Of a stretch of DNA of 64,000 nt, positions 26,984 to 35,643 are shown piece by piece. A program made the position numbers and the translations under genes. Position 1 is the stretch's first letter. Each line of letters starts with the position of its first letter. The DNA lies in assembly GCA_963729165.1 (NCBI GenBank), contig CAVSMM010000013.1:62001-126000 (forward strand). Reading direction: 5' to 3'. This DNA comes from JACCZX01 sp963729165. Its GTDB lineage: Bacteria > Pseudomonadota > Gammaproteobacteria > Burkholderiales > Burkholderiaceae_F. The notes beneath the pieces were generated by a model. The model saw only the letters and a list, made by a program, of their open reading frames with translations. It did not search any database and was not told the origin of the DNA.

Positions 26984-28447
26984 TCAGCGGCGCAGCTCGA
27001 AGTAAGCGTCGAAAAGCAGGGGATCGTCGAAGTGACGGCGTCCGACGAAGGCCGTCGCATGATGACCCCACTGGCGCATTTGCCCGGCCGATTCGATGCC
27101 CATCGGCCAGAAGAACCATCGCTCGCCGCGCTCAGTGCCGGCGATCATCCCGTCCCCGCCGTAGGCACTGCGAGTTCCGCCGCTGCGACTTGCTAACGTG
27201 GTCAGCGCGCGCTCATGCTGCAGTTGATAAACCGCTTCCGTCGCTGAACTCTTATCCGCACTCGTCAGCACCCGCTGCAAGTAATGCGTGCCCGATTCGA
27301 TTCGCAGCACAACTCTGCCGGTTGAGTGAACCCTGGATAGCGTTTGCGGGGCGAATAGCGATTCATCGAGTGTGTCAGGCAAGCTGCGGGCGGCTACTTT
27401 CTCGGTCGGAAAGAACAGGTGATAGCAACCACACGCGTGCATGCTGTCATAGATGAGCGCCTCGCCGGTTGAATCAATGGTCACCCGCCATACAACACCA
27501 TCGAGCTTTCCAGCGAGCAGATCGAACGTGCTGCCGGGCGCGCGTGGACGCTCGCTGAACCAGAACGTGTAAACCAGTTGCGGACGAATCACGCCGCCAA
27601 GCAACGTGTACGTGATGCGCGTGTATGCAACCGGCGCGACGGCATCAACTTTCACCCGATCATCGATGTCAAGCTGAAGGGCGCCGATGCGGTCGAAGTC
27701 ACCGGCGACATCGATCTCCAGGACCGGCGCGTGCCGATAGAGAAGTGCCGCTCGCTCTTCGGCCGAAAGCACCGGCACGCCAAGCGCATCGACCGCTAGC
27801 GCAGGCTCGGCTTTCGATATCTGCGGCGCCGGTGTATAGCGCTGCAGCCGGCCCCGAACCGGCACCGCATCGATCGGCGTCGCGAACACCGCACGCGTAT
27901 CCGCATGCCACCGCGCGATACCCGCGGCGAACGGCAAGCGCGTCAACGGGTAGAGACCGAGCGCACGCATGCCGATGCTGTAGTCGTCGGGCACCTTTGC
28001 CGCGGCTCGCAGTTCGTTGGCTGCCGCTGAGTCCGCAGCGCCGAGCAGCTCCCGGCAGCGTGGCAGGTCATCGATACTCAATGCCGCGTTCGCCAGCTCG
28101 GCAGCACGCGCCGTTTCATCGAGTTGATGCAACCTTGATTGCCACGCTGTTTGCTGCGCATCCGTCGCCGCACGCGGCAACAACGCCGCACTGAAGCGGT
28201 CAACACGCAAGTAGGGAAAGCCGGCAACGCGGTGTGCTTCGGCGTCGCGCACGCCGAGCGCGTCGATGCGGCGGTCGACATCGGCAAACAGTCGAGCGCA
28301 GTAGCCGACATCGTCTTCGCGTTGCAGATTTTGCGACATCGGCGGCGACGCGTACGGGTCAACCGTCGCGCAGCCAGCGAGCATCATCGCGATGAATGCA
28401 ACGTGCGCGGCGCCGCTCGATATCCCTCGCATTGCCATCGCGCTCAT
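26984..28447 (-). CDS. Large lipoprotein of unknown function
   Basis: 487 residues. The leader SGAAHVAFIAMMLAGCATVD ends in a lipobox, giving a lipidated Cys about residue 26. The mature part has no family I can name; visible blocks are DLPRCRELLGAAD, YRHAPVLEIDVAGDFDRIG, VAYTRITYTLLGGV-RPQLVYTFWF, and GEALIYDSMHACGCYHLFFP, the last with two adjacent Cys and a His. The start ATG overlaps the stop of the SRPBCC gene upstream (ATGA), and the EEP gene follows 12 bases after its end, so it is embedded in the aspS-nudB-clsB transcript. The ATGs at 28438 and 28432 are alternative starts. Confidence 0.75.
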   Translation of the reverse strand: MSAMAMRGISSGAAHVAFIAMMLAGCATVDPYASPPMSQNLQREDDVGYCARLFADVDRRIDALGVRDAEAHRVAGFPYLRVDRFSAALLPRAATDAQQTAWQSRLHQLDETARAAELANAALSIDDLPRCRELLGAADSAAANELRAAAKVPDDYSIGMRALGLYPLTRLPFAAGIARWHADTRAVFATPIDAVPVRGRLQRYTPAPQISKAEPALAVDALGVPVLSAEERAALLYRHAPVLEIDVAGDFDRIGALQLDIDDRVKVDAVAPVAYTRITYTLLGGVIRPQLVYTFWFSERPRAPGSTFDLLAGKLDGVVWRVTIDSTGEALIYDSMHACGCYHLFFPTEKVAARSLPDTLDESLFAPQTLSRVHSTGRVVLRIESGTHYLQRVLTSADKSSATEAVYQLQHERALTTLASRSGGTRSAYGGDGMIAGTERGERWFFWPMGIESAGQMRQWGHHATAFVGRRHFDDPLLFDAYFELRR

Positions 28448-29103
28448 TGCGACTTTTCGATCGGAGCGCGGCTCGCCTGACGCCGCAACATCTCGCGAAC
28501 CATCGCCTCGAACTGCAGGCGCAAGGTCTTGGTCACCATCGCCGTGCCGAACAGGTCGCCGACGATCGGAGGAAGCGGTTCGGCGAGTTCGAAGCGCGAC
28601 TCATATTCGATTCGCACGCCCGCACGCCGTTCGAGAGTAATGACCGCAAGGTCGTAACTTCCTGCGAAGGAACGTAGTGTCTGCGCAACGCCTTCGACTT
28701 CGCCCGGTTCCGAGCGCGCCACGATGCGATCGTACGGTTGCTGTGTAATCGCCAGGCGCACGCGCACCGGAATATCAAAGAAAAAGAGCGGGAACTGTCC
28801 GACGTGTTCGACTGTCAGGCGCGTCCCCTGACGCGCTATCACCTTCGAACGTTCAATGTTAGGGAGAAACTCGCGCATGTGCTCGTAATCGGTGATGGTG
28901 TCCCACGCGATGCGCGGGTCCACCGCCACACTGGCGCGCGCATTCACATAGAAAGTATCGCCCTCGCGCTCGACAGCCACCGTTGGCAAGGGCTGAGCGC
29001 GGCCCTCACTACACACCGCCCCGATCAGGCCAAGTACCGCCACTTGCCGCCAGATTTTCCAGACGTCGAATCGCCTCTGCGTTGGTCCACGAAAAGCACG
29101 CAT
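28444..29103 (-). CDS. SRPBCC-fold (polyketide cyclase/StAR-like) protein
   Basis: About 219 residues from the ATG at 29103, which overlaps the end of nudB by 95 bases; a GTG at 29043 would give a shorter leader (VAVLGLIGAVCSEGRAQ) and is a fair alternative. The domain begins VNARASVAVDPRIAWDTITDYEHM, then REFLPNIERSKVIARQGTRL, typical of START/SRPBCC proteins with a hydrophobic ligand cavity (ubiquinone-binding COQ10-like pattern D-Y-x-x-x-x-x-F-P). The leader suggests a periplasmic position. Ligand unknown. It overlaps the downstream lipoprotein gene, so both are probably translated together. Confidence 0.75.
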   Translation of the reverse strand: MRAFRGPTQRRFDVWKIWRQVAVLGLIGAVCSEGRAQPLPTVAVEREGDTFYVNARASVAVDPRIAWDTITDYEHMREFLPNIERSKVIARQGTRLTVEHVGQFPLFFFDIPVRVRLAITQQPYDRIVARSEPGEVEGVAQTLRSFAGSYDLAVITLERRAGVRIEYESRFELAEPLPPIVGDLFGTAMVTKTLRLQFEAMVREMLRRQASRAPIEKSQ

Positions 29104-29488
29104 CTGCAGCGGCGCGCCATGGGAGCCACCGATACCGAGTGTGCTCAAGCGGATTGAGTCGAGGCTCGAAGCGTTGCGGTAGGCAAAGTCCAAAAACATG
29201 CTCCGTATTATGCGTAACGCCCTCTGCATAACGATGACGCCAATGCTCGTAGATGGCGAAACGATGGCTAATGTTCCAATCGTCAAGCTCATCGGCAGAC
29301 ACATTGAGGCCAGTCTCTTCAGCAATTTCACGCACACATACAGTGCGCAGCGGCTCATCGAGCGTTGCCTTGCTGCCGGTGACCGACTGCCAGAATCCAG
29401 TGTGATCTGCACGCTCGATGATGAGCACATCGAGTGCCAGCGTGTAGAGGACGACCAGCACCGACTCCGGGACTTTACGGAGTTGCAC
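29009..29488 (-). CDS. nudB: Dihydroneopterin triphosphate diphosphatase (NUDIX)
   Basis: 159 residues. The NUDIX box runs through SVTGSKATLDEPLRTV then CVREIAEETGLNV (about residues 36-64), with the REIAEETG catalytic helix. The N-terminus RKVPESVLVVLYTLALDVLIIER and the HNTEHVFGLCLP segment match NudB. The enzyme removes pyrophosphate from dihydroneopterin triphosphate in folate synthesis and can act on dATP. The position immediately after aspS (8-base gap) is the usual betaproteobacterial order, which raises confidence. Confidence 0.88.
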   Translation of the reverse strand: MQLRKVPESVLVVLYTLALDVLIIERADHTGFWQSVTGSKATLDEPLRTVCVREIAEETGLNVSADELDDWNISHRFAIYEHWRHRYAEGVTHNTEHVFGLCLPQRFEPRLNPLEHTRYRWLPWRAAADACFSWTNAEAIRRLENLAASGGTWPDRGGV

Positions 29489-29496
29489 TGGCCTCC

Positions 29497-31311
29497 CTAA
29501 GCGACGCGGGGCTCTGCTGCTTTCGTTGCACTCCGCACGCGAATATGCAACTCGCGCAGCTGTTTCTCGTCCACTTCACTCGGCGCCTGCGTCAGCAAGT
29601 CCTGAGCACGCTGCGTTTTCGGAAACGCGATCACATCGCGGATCGATTCGGCGCCTGCCATCATCGCGACAAGCCGATCCAGCCCGAACGCGACGCCACC
29701 ATGCGGCGGTGCACCGTACTGAAGCGCGTCGAGCAAAAATCCAAACTTCGCGCCCGCTTCTTCGGCACTGATCTTCAACGCGCGGAACACCTTGCTTTGC
29801 ACATCCTCGCGATGGATGCGGATTGACCCGCCGCCGATTTCCCAGCCGTTGAGCACGAAGTCATACGCCTTCGCCAGGGCTTTTGTCGGATCAGTCGACA
29901 GATAGTCCTCATGCCCATCTTTGGGACTTGTAAAGGGATGATGCGCGGCCACACAGCGCTGCGCTTCTTCATCCAACTCGAACATCGGGAAGTCGACCAC
30001 CCAAAGCGGCTGCCAGCCGTCTTTCGCCAAACCATGCGCCCGGCCGAATTCACTGTGACCAATCTTTGTGCGCAACGCACCCAGTGCGTCGTAAACGATC
30101 TTCGCGCGATCGGCCCCGAAAAAGATCAAGTCACCGTCCTTCGCGCTCGTGCGCTCGATGATCTGAGCCAATGCCGCATCGTGCAGATTCTTGATGATCG
30201 GACTCTGCAGACCCGTCCGACCCAGCGCCGCCTGATTGACCTTGATGTACGCAAGACCCTTCGCACCGTAAATCTTGACGAAGTCCGTGTAGGCATCAAT
30301 CTCGGAGCGAGGCAGCTCGCCTCCGCCTGGAATGCGCAAAGCGACGACTTTGCCATCTTTCATTTCGGTCGCTGCCTTGAATACTTTGAACTCGACGTCA
30401 CGCATCACGTCGGTCAATTCCGTCAGCTGCAGGTTGATGCGCAAATCGGGCTTGTCCGAACCGTAGCGCTGCATCGCGTCCGAATACGCCATCACCGGGA
30501 ACGGCTGCGGCAGCTTGACCCCAAGCACTTCCTCGAACACGACGCGGACCATCTGTTCCATCATGCTTCGTATCTCGGCTTCGTCGAGAAACGAGGTCTC
30601 AATGTCGATCTGCGTGAACTCGGGCTGACGGTCCGCTCGCAGATCCTCGTCGCGAAAGCACTTGACGATTTGGTAGTAGCGATCGAAGCCGGCGACCATC
30701 AGCAGCTGCTTGAAGAGTTGCGGCGACTGAGGCAATGCGAAGAAAGCTCCGGGGTGCACGCGCGACGGCACGAGGTAATCCCGCGCACCCTCGGGTGTGC
30801 TGCGCGTCAGCATCGGCGTTTCAATGTCAATGAAGCCCGCGGCATCAAGATATTTGCGTACTGCCATCGTCACCCGATAACGCAGCATCATGTTTTTCTG
30901 CATGTCGGGCCGGCGCAGATCGAGCACGCGATGGGTGAGCCGCGTGGTCTCGGACAGGTTGTCGTCATCCAGTTGAAACGGAATCGGCACCGACGCATTC
31001 AGAATCGTCAACTGCTCACATACCACTTCGATCTCACCCGACGTCAGCGCGCTATTAATCGTCCCTTCCGGCCGCCTGCGCACAGTGCCCTGAATCTCCA
31101 GGCAGTACTCGCTGCGCACCTTTTCTGCCGCCGCGAACACGTCGACCCGATCGGGATCGCAGACGACCTGCACCAGGCCTTCGCGATCTCGAAGATCGAT
31201 AAAAATGACGCCGCCATGGTCACGTCGTCGATGCACCCAGCCAAACAGAACAACCGTCTGGCCTACGAATTTGGCGTCGACAAGGCCCGCGTATGCAGTT
31301 CGTTTTTTCAT
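29497..31311 (-). CDS. aspS: Aspartate--tRNA ligase
   Basis: 604 residues, intact. Class II aminoacyl-tRNA synthetase of the bacterial type: N-terminal OB anticodon domain (FVGQTVVLFGWVHRRRDHGGV), motif 2 region with FRDEDLRADRQPEFTQID, the bacterial GAD insertion between roughly residues 290 and 420, and motif 3 (GGVAFGLDRLVAMMAG) near the C-terminus. It charges tRNA-Asp in the cytoplasm, possibly also tRNA-Asn if the organism lacks AsnRS, which cannot be judged from this window. Upstream is DUF502; downstream is nudB, all on the minus strand. Confidence 0.97.
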   Translation of the reverse strand: MKKRTAYAGLVDAKFVGQTVVLFGWVHRRRDHGGVIFIDLRDREGLVQVVCDPDRVDVFAAAEKVRSEYCLEIQGTVRRRPEGTINSALTSGEIEVVCEQLTILNASVPIPFQLDDDNLSETTRLTHRVLDLRRPDMQKNMMLRYRVTMAVRKYLDAAGFIDIETPMLTRSTPEGARDYLVPSRVHPGAFFALPQSPQLFKQLLMVAGFDRYYQIVKCFRDEDLRADRQPEFTQIDIETSFLDEAEIRSMMEQMVRVVFEEVLGVKLPQPFPVMAYSDAMQRYGSDKPDLRINLQLTELTDVMRDVEFKVFKAATEMKDGKVVALRIPGGGELPRSEIDAYTDFVKIYGAKGLAYIKVNQAALGRTGLQSPIIKNLHDAALAQIIERTSAKDGDLIFFGADRAKIVYDALGALRTKIGHSEFGRAHGLAKDGWQPLWVVDFPMFELDEEAQRCVAAHHPFTSPKDGHEDYLSTDPTKALAKAYDFVLNGWEIGGGSIRIHREDVQSKVFRALKISAEEAGAKFGFLLDALQYGAPPHGGVAFGLDRLVAMMAGAESIRDVIAFPKTQRAQDLLTQAPSEVDEKQLRELHIRVRSATKAAEPRVA

Positions 31312-31499
31312 GGTCAGTGAGCCGGCAAGAATATTCAGGGATCCGGCCCGCTACGCGGTCCGGCAACTCAATCATGGGTTTACAGCGCGGAGCGTGCGAA
31401 CTGCACGCGGGTCGAACGGTCGCAAGCCGCCCGACCCTAGCGGTTTCGATTCGAAGCGACGGCCGGCGCGGAACAGACCTCTGTCGTCATGGGCGCAGC

Positions 31500-32189
31500 T
31501 TAATCAAGATGGTTGATTGGCTCAACCGGCAGTGCCGATGCCGGCCGGCCCGGCGTGGTCAACGCAGACCGCTGCAAGCGCGCACTTTCTCGTGGCGGAA
31601 CCACCCCGAGGGAGATGTGGAATTTCAGCGCATCATCAACGCTGATATCGACTTCGCGCACGTCGTCGGGCTGCACGACGAGTACGTAGCCCGAAGTCGG
31701 GTTCGGCGCAGTCGGAACATAAACGGTGATCGCGTCGGCGGCCGTGGCTGCGGCGATCGTCGCACCGGGCGATCCTACGACGAAGCCGAGCGTCCACTGT
31801 CCAGGCTGCGGAAACTCGATCATCACCACCTTGCGAAACGACTGCCCGCGTGTTGCGAGCAGCGTATCCGAGATCTGTTTCACGCTCGAATAGATCGAGC
31901 GCACGATCGGAATACGATTGAGAAGGCCGTGCCACCAGCGCAGCAACCGCTCGCCGATGATGTTGGCTGCGAGCATGCCGGTCAAGAGAATGATCAAGAG
32001 CGACAGCAGCAGTCCGAACCCAGGAACGTGAAATGGCAGCAGTGCGTCCGGCCGCCAGCTCGCGGGCAGCAACAGCAGCGTCTGATCCATCGTCGTGACG
32101 ATCAGATCGAGCACCCAAAACGTGATCGCCAGCGGAATCCAGACCAACAGCCCGGCGATCAAATACCTCTTGAGCACGGGACGCGTCAA
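31500..32189 (-). CDS. DUF502-family membrane protein
   Basis: 229 residues. Two N-terminal membrane helices (YLIAGLLVWIPLAITFWVLD and GLLLSLLIILLTGMLAANII) precede a soluble domain with RIPIVRSIYSSVKQISDTLL and AITVYVPTAPNPTSGYVLVV, the signature blocks of DUF502. The function is unknown in bacteria; a plant homologue (COV) affects vascular patterning. The ATG at 32189 overlaps the FmdB-family stop, and aspS starts 189 bases downstream, a conserved neighbourhood. Confidence 0.88.
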   Translation of the reverse strand: MTRPVLKRYLIAGLLVWIPLAITFWVLDLIVTTMDQTLLLLPASWRPDALLPFHVPGFGLLLSLLIILLTGMLAANIIGERLLRWWHGLLNRIPIVRSIYSSVKQISDTLLATRGQSFRKVVMIEFPQPGQWTLGFVVGSPGATIAAATAADAITVYVPTAPNPTSGYVLVVQPDDVREVDISVDDALKFHISLGVVPPRESARLQRSALTTPGRPASALPVEPINHLD

Positions 32190-32602
32190 CTGCTGCCGCC
32201 TGACTTGCCGCCGGCAGCCGGCGGTGGGGACGGCGATGGAGCCGGCGCGGGGGCAGGTTTCGCGCCGCCTTCCGTCTTTGTTTCGGTCTTGGTGACGCTT
32301 TTTGAATCAGCGGCGTTGTCGGCTTTCGTATCCGATTTGGTTTCTGCTTTCGAATCCGTCGACTGCTCGGTCGCGGGCTTGTCGTCAGTCTTGGCTCCGT
32401 CCTTCTTCTTGGCCGAGCCCTGATCGCGAAAATCGGTGACGTACCAACCTGCACCCTTCAGTTGAAAGCCGGCTGCCGTGACTTGCTTGACGAGCGCGGA
32501 CTTGCCACAGCTGGGGCATTCGGTCAGAGGGGGATCAGACACTTTCCGAATCACGTCCATTTGATGGCCGCACTCGGCGCATTTGTATGCGTAAATCGGC
32601 AT
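32186..32602 (-). CDS. FmdB-family zinc-ribbon protein with long acidic/Thr-Lys tail
   Basis: The start at 32602 gives MPIYAYKCAECGHQMDV, the standard FmdB opening; an upstream in-frame ATG is unlikely. Zinc-binding cysteines are in CAEC (8-11) and CPSCGK (about 29-34), followed by the conserved GFQLKGAGWYVTDF. The remaining ~75 residues are low-complexity (Lys/Thr/Asp/Ser then a Pro/Ala stretch ending GGKSGGSS), as often seen in betaproteobacterial members. The role is unknown; proposed transcriptional or metal-related. First gene of the minus-strand aspS block. Confidence 0.85.
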   Translation of the reverse strand: MPIYAYKCAECGHQMDVIRKVSDPPLTECPSCGKSALVKQVTAAGFQLKGAGWYVTDFRDQGSAKKKDGAKTDDKPATEQSTDSKAETKSDTKADNAADSKSVTKTETKTEGGAKPAPAPAPSPSPPPAAGGKSGGSS

Positions 32603-32694
32603 TCCACTCTCAGCGAGACAAAAAACGCGCAATTGTAGGGCTTGTACATTTAGCGCGTGGTGATTCAGACTGCTCCGCCGACAGAGGAGTGAAA

Positions 32695-34083
32695 ATGCCC
32701 AGCAAGAACAGAACGGCGGTGCCTGCCGAGTTTCCCCTGGCCGATCCGGTCACGTCGGTGCAGAGCTCCGCTTCGGGCAAAGTCAAAGTCGCGGTCACCG
32801 ACATCGATGGAGTCCTGCGAGGAAAGTATTTACACAAGGACAAGTTCGCGTCCGCTACCGAAGGCGGATTTGGATTTTGCAATGTCGTGTTTGGCTGGGA
32901 CATGACTGATAGCGTGTACGACAACGCGCACGTGATCGGTTGGCAGCATGGCTTTCCAGACGCGATGGTGCAACTGGATCTGGCCACCGGGCGCAACGTA
33001 CCGTGGGATGACAACGTCCCGTTCTTTCTCGGCGATTTCATCAACGCCGATGGAACGCCGTTTCCGATCTGCCCGCGCCAATTGCTGAAGAAGGTCATTG
33101 CGCGCGCGGAGAAGCTTGGCGTACAGCCTATGTGCGGCCTCGAGTTCGAATGGTTCAACTTTGCCGAAACGCCGCAGACCTGGGCCGCAAAAAAGGGCGT
33201 TGACCCGACTCCGCTGACGCCGGGGATGTTCGGCTATTCGCTGCTGCGCTCGAATGCGAACCGTGAATATTTCAATGCGCTGATGGACCAGCTGTTGCTG
33301 TTTCGCGTGCCGATCGAAGGACTGCACACCGAAACGGGGCCTGGCGTTTACGAGGCTGCAATCCAGTTTTCGGATGCACTCGAGTGCGCCGATCGCGGCG
33401 TGCTTTTCAAGAGCGGCGCAAAGGAAATCGGCGCGAGCTATGGCATCACCCCAAGCTTCATGGCGAAATGGAGCGCCGAATACCCGGGATGCAGTGGCCA
33501 CGTGCATCAATCGCTGACCGACGGCAAGAAAAATTTGTTCTTCGACGCCAAGGGCAAGTCGGGAATGAGCAAGCTGTTCGAGAGCTTTCTTGCCGGCCAG
33601 ATTGCTGTGCTGATGGAATTTGCGCCGATGTTCTGGCCGACCGTGAACAGCTACAAGCGGCTCGTTGACGGCTTTTGGGCACCGGTCAAACCCACGTGGG
33701 CCGTCGACAACCGGACTGCCAGCTTTCGCGTGATCCCTGGTTCGTCAAAAAGCACGCGGCTTGAAACGCGATGCCCCGGCTCGGACATCAATCCTTATCT
33801 CGCAGTTGCGGCGCTGCTGGCGGCCGGCCTGCATGGCATCGAAAAGAAAATGAAGCTGACCGCGCCACCTATCACCGGCACCAATCAAGGCGCCGAGCAC
33901 ATCCCGCGCGCACCGCGCTCGTTGAAGGAAACCACCGACATCTTTCGCCGTAGCGATACGGCACGCGACTGGTTCGGCGATACGTTCGTCGATCATTTCG
34001 CTGCTACGCGTGACTGGGAGTGGCGACAGTGGCAGGACGCTGTGACCGATTGGGAGTTGAAGCGTTACTTCGAGGTGATCTAG
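32695..34083 (+). CDS. Glutamine synthetase family protein (gamma-glutamyl-amine ligase type)
   Basis: 463 residues from an ATG with AGAGGAG upstream. The GS catalytic domain shows LEFEWFNF, GLHTETGPGVYEAAIQFS (substrate glutamates), GCSGHVHQSL (the ammonia/glutamate-site HVHQSL), NSYKRLV and NRTASFRVIPG. The N-terminal half has the GKYLHKDKF block in a beta-grasp domain (VAVTDIDGVLRGKY) typical of PuuA/GlnA3-like enzymes rather than housekeeping GlnA. Expected reaction: ATP-dependent ligation of glutamate to an amine. RLP starts 4 bases after its stop, so they are co-transcribed; a matching hydrolase and dehydrogenases occur at 48.5-51.8 kb. Confidence 0.85.
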   Translation: MPSKNRTAVPAEFPLADPVTSVQSSASGKVKVAVTDIDGVLRGKYLHKDKFASATEGGFGFCNVVFGWDMTDSVYDNAHVIGWQHGFPDAMVQLDLATGRNVPWDDNVPFFLGDFINADGTPFPICPRQLLKKVIARAEKLGVQPMCGLEFEWFNFAETPQTWAAKKGVDPTPLTPGMFGYSLLRSNANREYFNALMDQLLLFRVPIEGLHTETGPGVYEAAIQFSDALECADRGVLFKSGAKEIGASYGITPSFMAKWSAEYPGCSGHVHQSLTDGKKNLFFDAKGKSGMSKLFESFLAGQIAVLMEFAPMFWPTVNSYKRLVDGFWAPVKPTWAVDNRTASFRVIPGSSKSTRLETRCPGSDINPYLAVAALLAAGLHGIEKKMKLTAPPITGTNQGAEHIPRAPRSLKETTDIFRRSDTARDWFGDTFVDHFAATRDWEWRQWQDAVTDWELKRYFEVI

Positions 34084-34087
34084 CCGA

Positions 34088-35209
34088 ATGACTGATCCAC
34101 TCCGAGTCAGCGCCACCTACCGGCTCCGGTCAGGTACCGGCGACGGCACTCATCGGGCACAGCAGCTCGCGCTTGAGCAGAGCATCGAGATGCTCGCCTC
34201 GTCCGTCACCGATCAGCACGTACTCGACTCCATCGTTGCGCGCGTGGACAGCGTAACCGCCGAGCCCGACGGCACGCACACCGCGCGCCTGGCGCTAAGC
34301 GCCGAAACAATCGGCGATGATGCCGGCCAGCTGATGAACATGCTGTTCGGCAACTCCTCGCTGCAGCCCGATGTCGAGCTGATCGATGTAGAAGTGCCGT
34401 CCGTACTAGCCGGCCGGTGGGGCGGACCGAATCAGGGCATCGCCGGAATGCGCCGACATACCGGCGCCGTTGGGCGTCCGCTGACGTGTACTGCGCTGAA
34501 GCCAATCGGTTCGACCCTTGAAGCGCTCGCACAAATGTGCACCGTCTTCGCTGAGTCCGGCATCGATGTGATCAAGGACGATCATGGCTGGGCCAATCAG
34601 GATGCCGCACCCTTCGCCGAGCGCCTACGTGTTTGCCAGCAAGCGATTGCCAAGAGCAACGCTGCCCGCAGCCATGGCCGCTCGTTGTACGCGCCGAGCC
34701 TTTACGGTCACTACGGCGAGATGCGCTCGCAGCTCGAGCTGGCGCGGCGCGAAGGTGTGCAGCTCGTTCTGATCGCGCCGATGGTGTGCGGGGTTGCTAC
34801 GCTGGTCGCGCTGAAGCGAGAGTTTGACGACATCATGTTCATCGCACACCCTTCCCTGGCCGGCCTTCGAATTGCGCCCGCCACATTGTTCGGAAAGCTG
34901 TTTCGCTTGTTTGGTGCAGACGCCGTTATTTTTCCAAATCACGGCGGCCGCTTTTCGTTTTCGCGTGACGCGTGCGATGCGATTGCCAGATACAACACGC
35001 AGCCATGGCACGAGATGAAACCATCACTGCCAACTCCCGCCGGTGGCATGCGCGTGGACCGCACCGTTGAGATGATTTCCGAGTATGGACACAATTCGAT
35101 GTTGCTGATCGGCGGAGACCTTTTGGCGGCGCGGGAACAACTGGCGGCGCGCACCGTAGAGTTTGTGAACGCCGTCGCGGCCGCAGCAGCCGATGCGGTA
35201 CCCGCATGA
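34088..35209 (+). CDS. RuBisCO-like protein (form IV)
   Basis: 373 residues, shorter than true RuBisCO (about 460), as in RuBisCO-like proteins. The barrel shows CTALKPIGSTLEAL (the TxKP lysine), ESGIDVIKDDHGWANQ where RuBisCO has IKNDE or IKDDE - the lysine and first acid are kept but the last Glu is His - then LYGHYGEM, FIAHPSLAG in place of HRAGH, and PTPAGGMRVD. The flexible loop-6 lysine is missing, so carboxylation is not expected. In Rhodospirillum rubrum a RuBisCO-like protein isomerises 5-methylthioribulose-1-phosphate and a cupin acts next; here a cupin gene overlaps the stop (ATGA). Confidence 0.85.
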   Translation: MTDPLRVSATYRLRSGTGDGTHRAQQLALEQSIEMLASSVTDQHVLDSIVARVDSVTAEPDGTHTARLALSAETIGDDAGQLMNMLFGNSSLQPDVELIDVEVPSVLAGRWGGPNQGIAGMRRHTGAVGRPLTCTALKPIGSTLEALAQMCTVFAESGIDVIKDDHGWANQDAAPFAERLRVCQQAIAKSNAARSHGRSLYAPSLYGHYGEMRSQLELARREGVQLVLIAPMVCGVATLVALKREFDDIMFIAHPSLAGLRIAPATLFGKLFRLFGADAVIFPNHGGRFSFSRDACDAIARYNTQPWHEMKPSLPTPAGGMRVDRTVEMISEYGHNSMLLIGGDLLAAREQLAARTVEFVNAVAAAAADAVPA

Positions 35210-35631
35210 GCAGTATTCGCAGACTCCGCGCTGACGCCTCGGGCGACCTCGGATGGGAGGACGTCGAGCGTCTTCGGTACAAAGACGAAGGTAGCGCGCC
35301 GTTCAAGGACATTACGCGCCAGGTCCTGTTCTCCCAGCCGGACCAGACTTGCGAGCTGCGCTACTTCGAGATCGCACCGGGCGGATACTCCACACTCGAA
35401 CAGCATCAGCACACCCACGCCGTGTTGATCCTGCGTGGCCGCGGCACGGTACGCATCGGCACCGATGTGCAACCGATCGATGAGCATGACCTGGTCACCG
35501 TCGATCCGCTGACGTGGCACCAGTTCCACGCCGCACCGGACAGCGCGCTGGGTTTTCTTTGTCTGGTCAGCAAAGAGCGCGACAAGCCAATGCTGCCCAG
35601 TGCGCAGCAACTGAATGCGCTGAAGGGTTAG
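35206..35631 (+). CDS. Cupin, candidate 1-methylthioxylulose-5-phosphate sulfurylase
   Basis: 141 residues with a single cupin fold. Motif 1 is YSTLEQHQHTHAVLILRGRG (HxH-x-H and Glu-equivalent positions bind a metal), and motif 2 is VDPLTWHQFHA. It ends FLCLVSKERDKPMLPS. Its ATG overlaps the RuBisCO-like stop, which argues for one pathway. In the MTA-isoprenoid shunt a small cupin releases methanethiol from 1-methylthioxylulose-5-phosphate to give 1-deoxyxylulose-5-phosphate; the fit rests on gene order and size, not on residues proven here. Confidence 0.7.
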   Translation: MSSIRRLRADASGDLGWEDVERLRYKDEGSAPFKDITRQVLFSQPDQTCELRYFEIAPGGYSTLEQHQHTHAVLILRGRGTVRIGTDVQPIDEHDLVTVDPLTWHQFHAAPDSALGFLCLVSKERDKPMLPSAQQLNALKG

Positions 35632-35643
35632 GTCGATCGCACC

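Noticed and set aside
25382..27196. Plus-strand open frame of 604 codons
   Set aside because: It is antisense to clsB and the EEP gene, both of which have full catalytic motifs; composition is Arg/His-rich and featureless.
29911..31320. Plus-strand open frame of 469 codons
   Set aside because: It lies antisense to intact aspS; its His/Arg/Gln-rich product with no motif is a mirror of the real gene.
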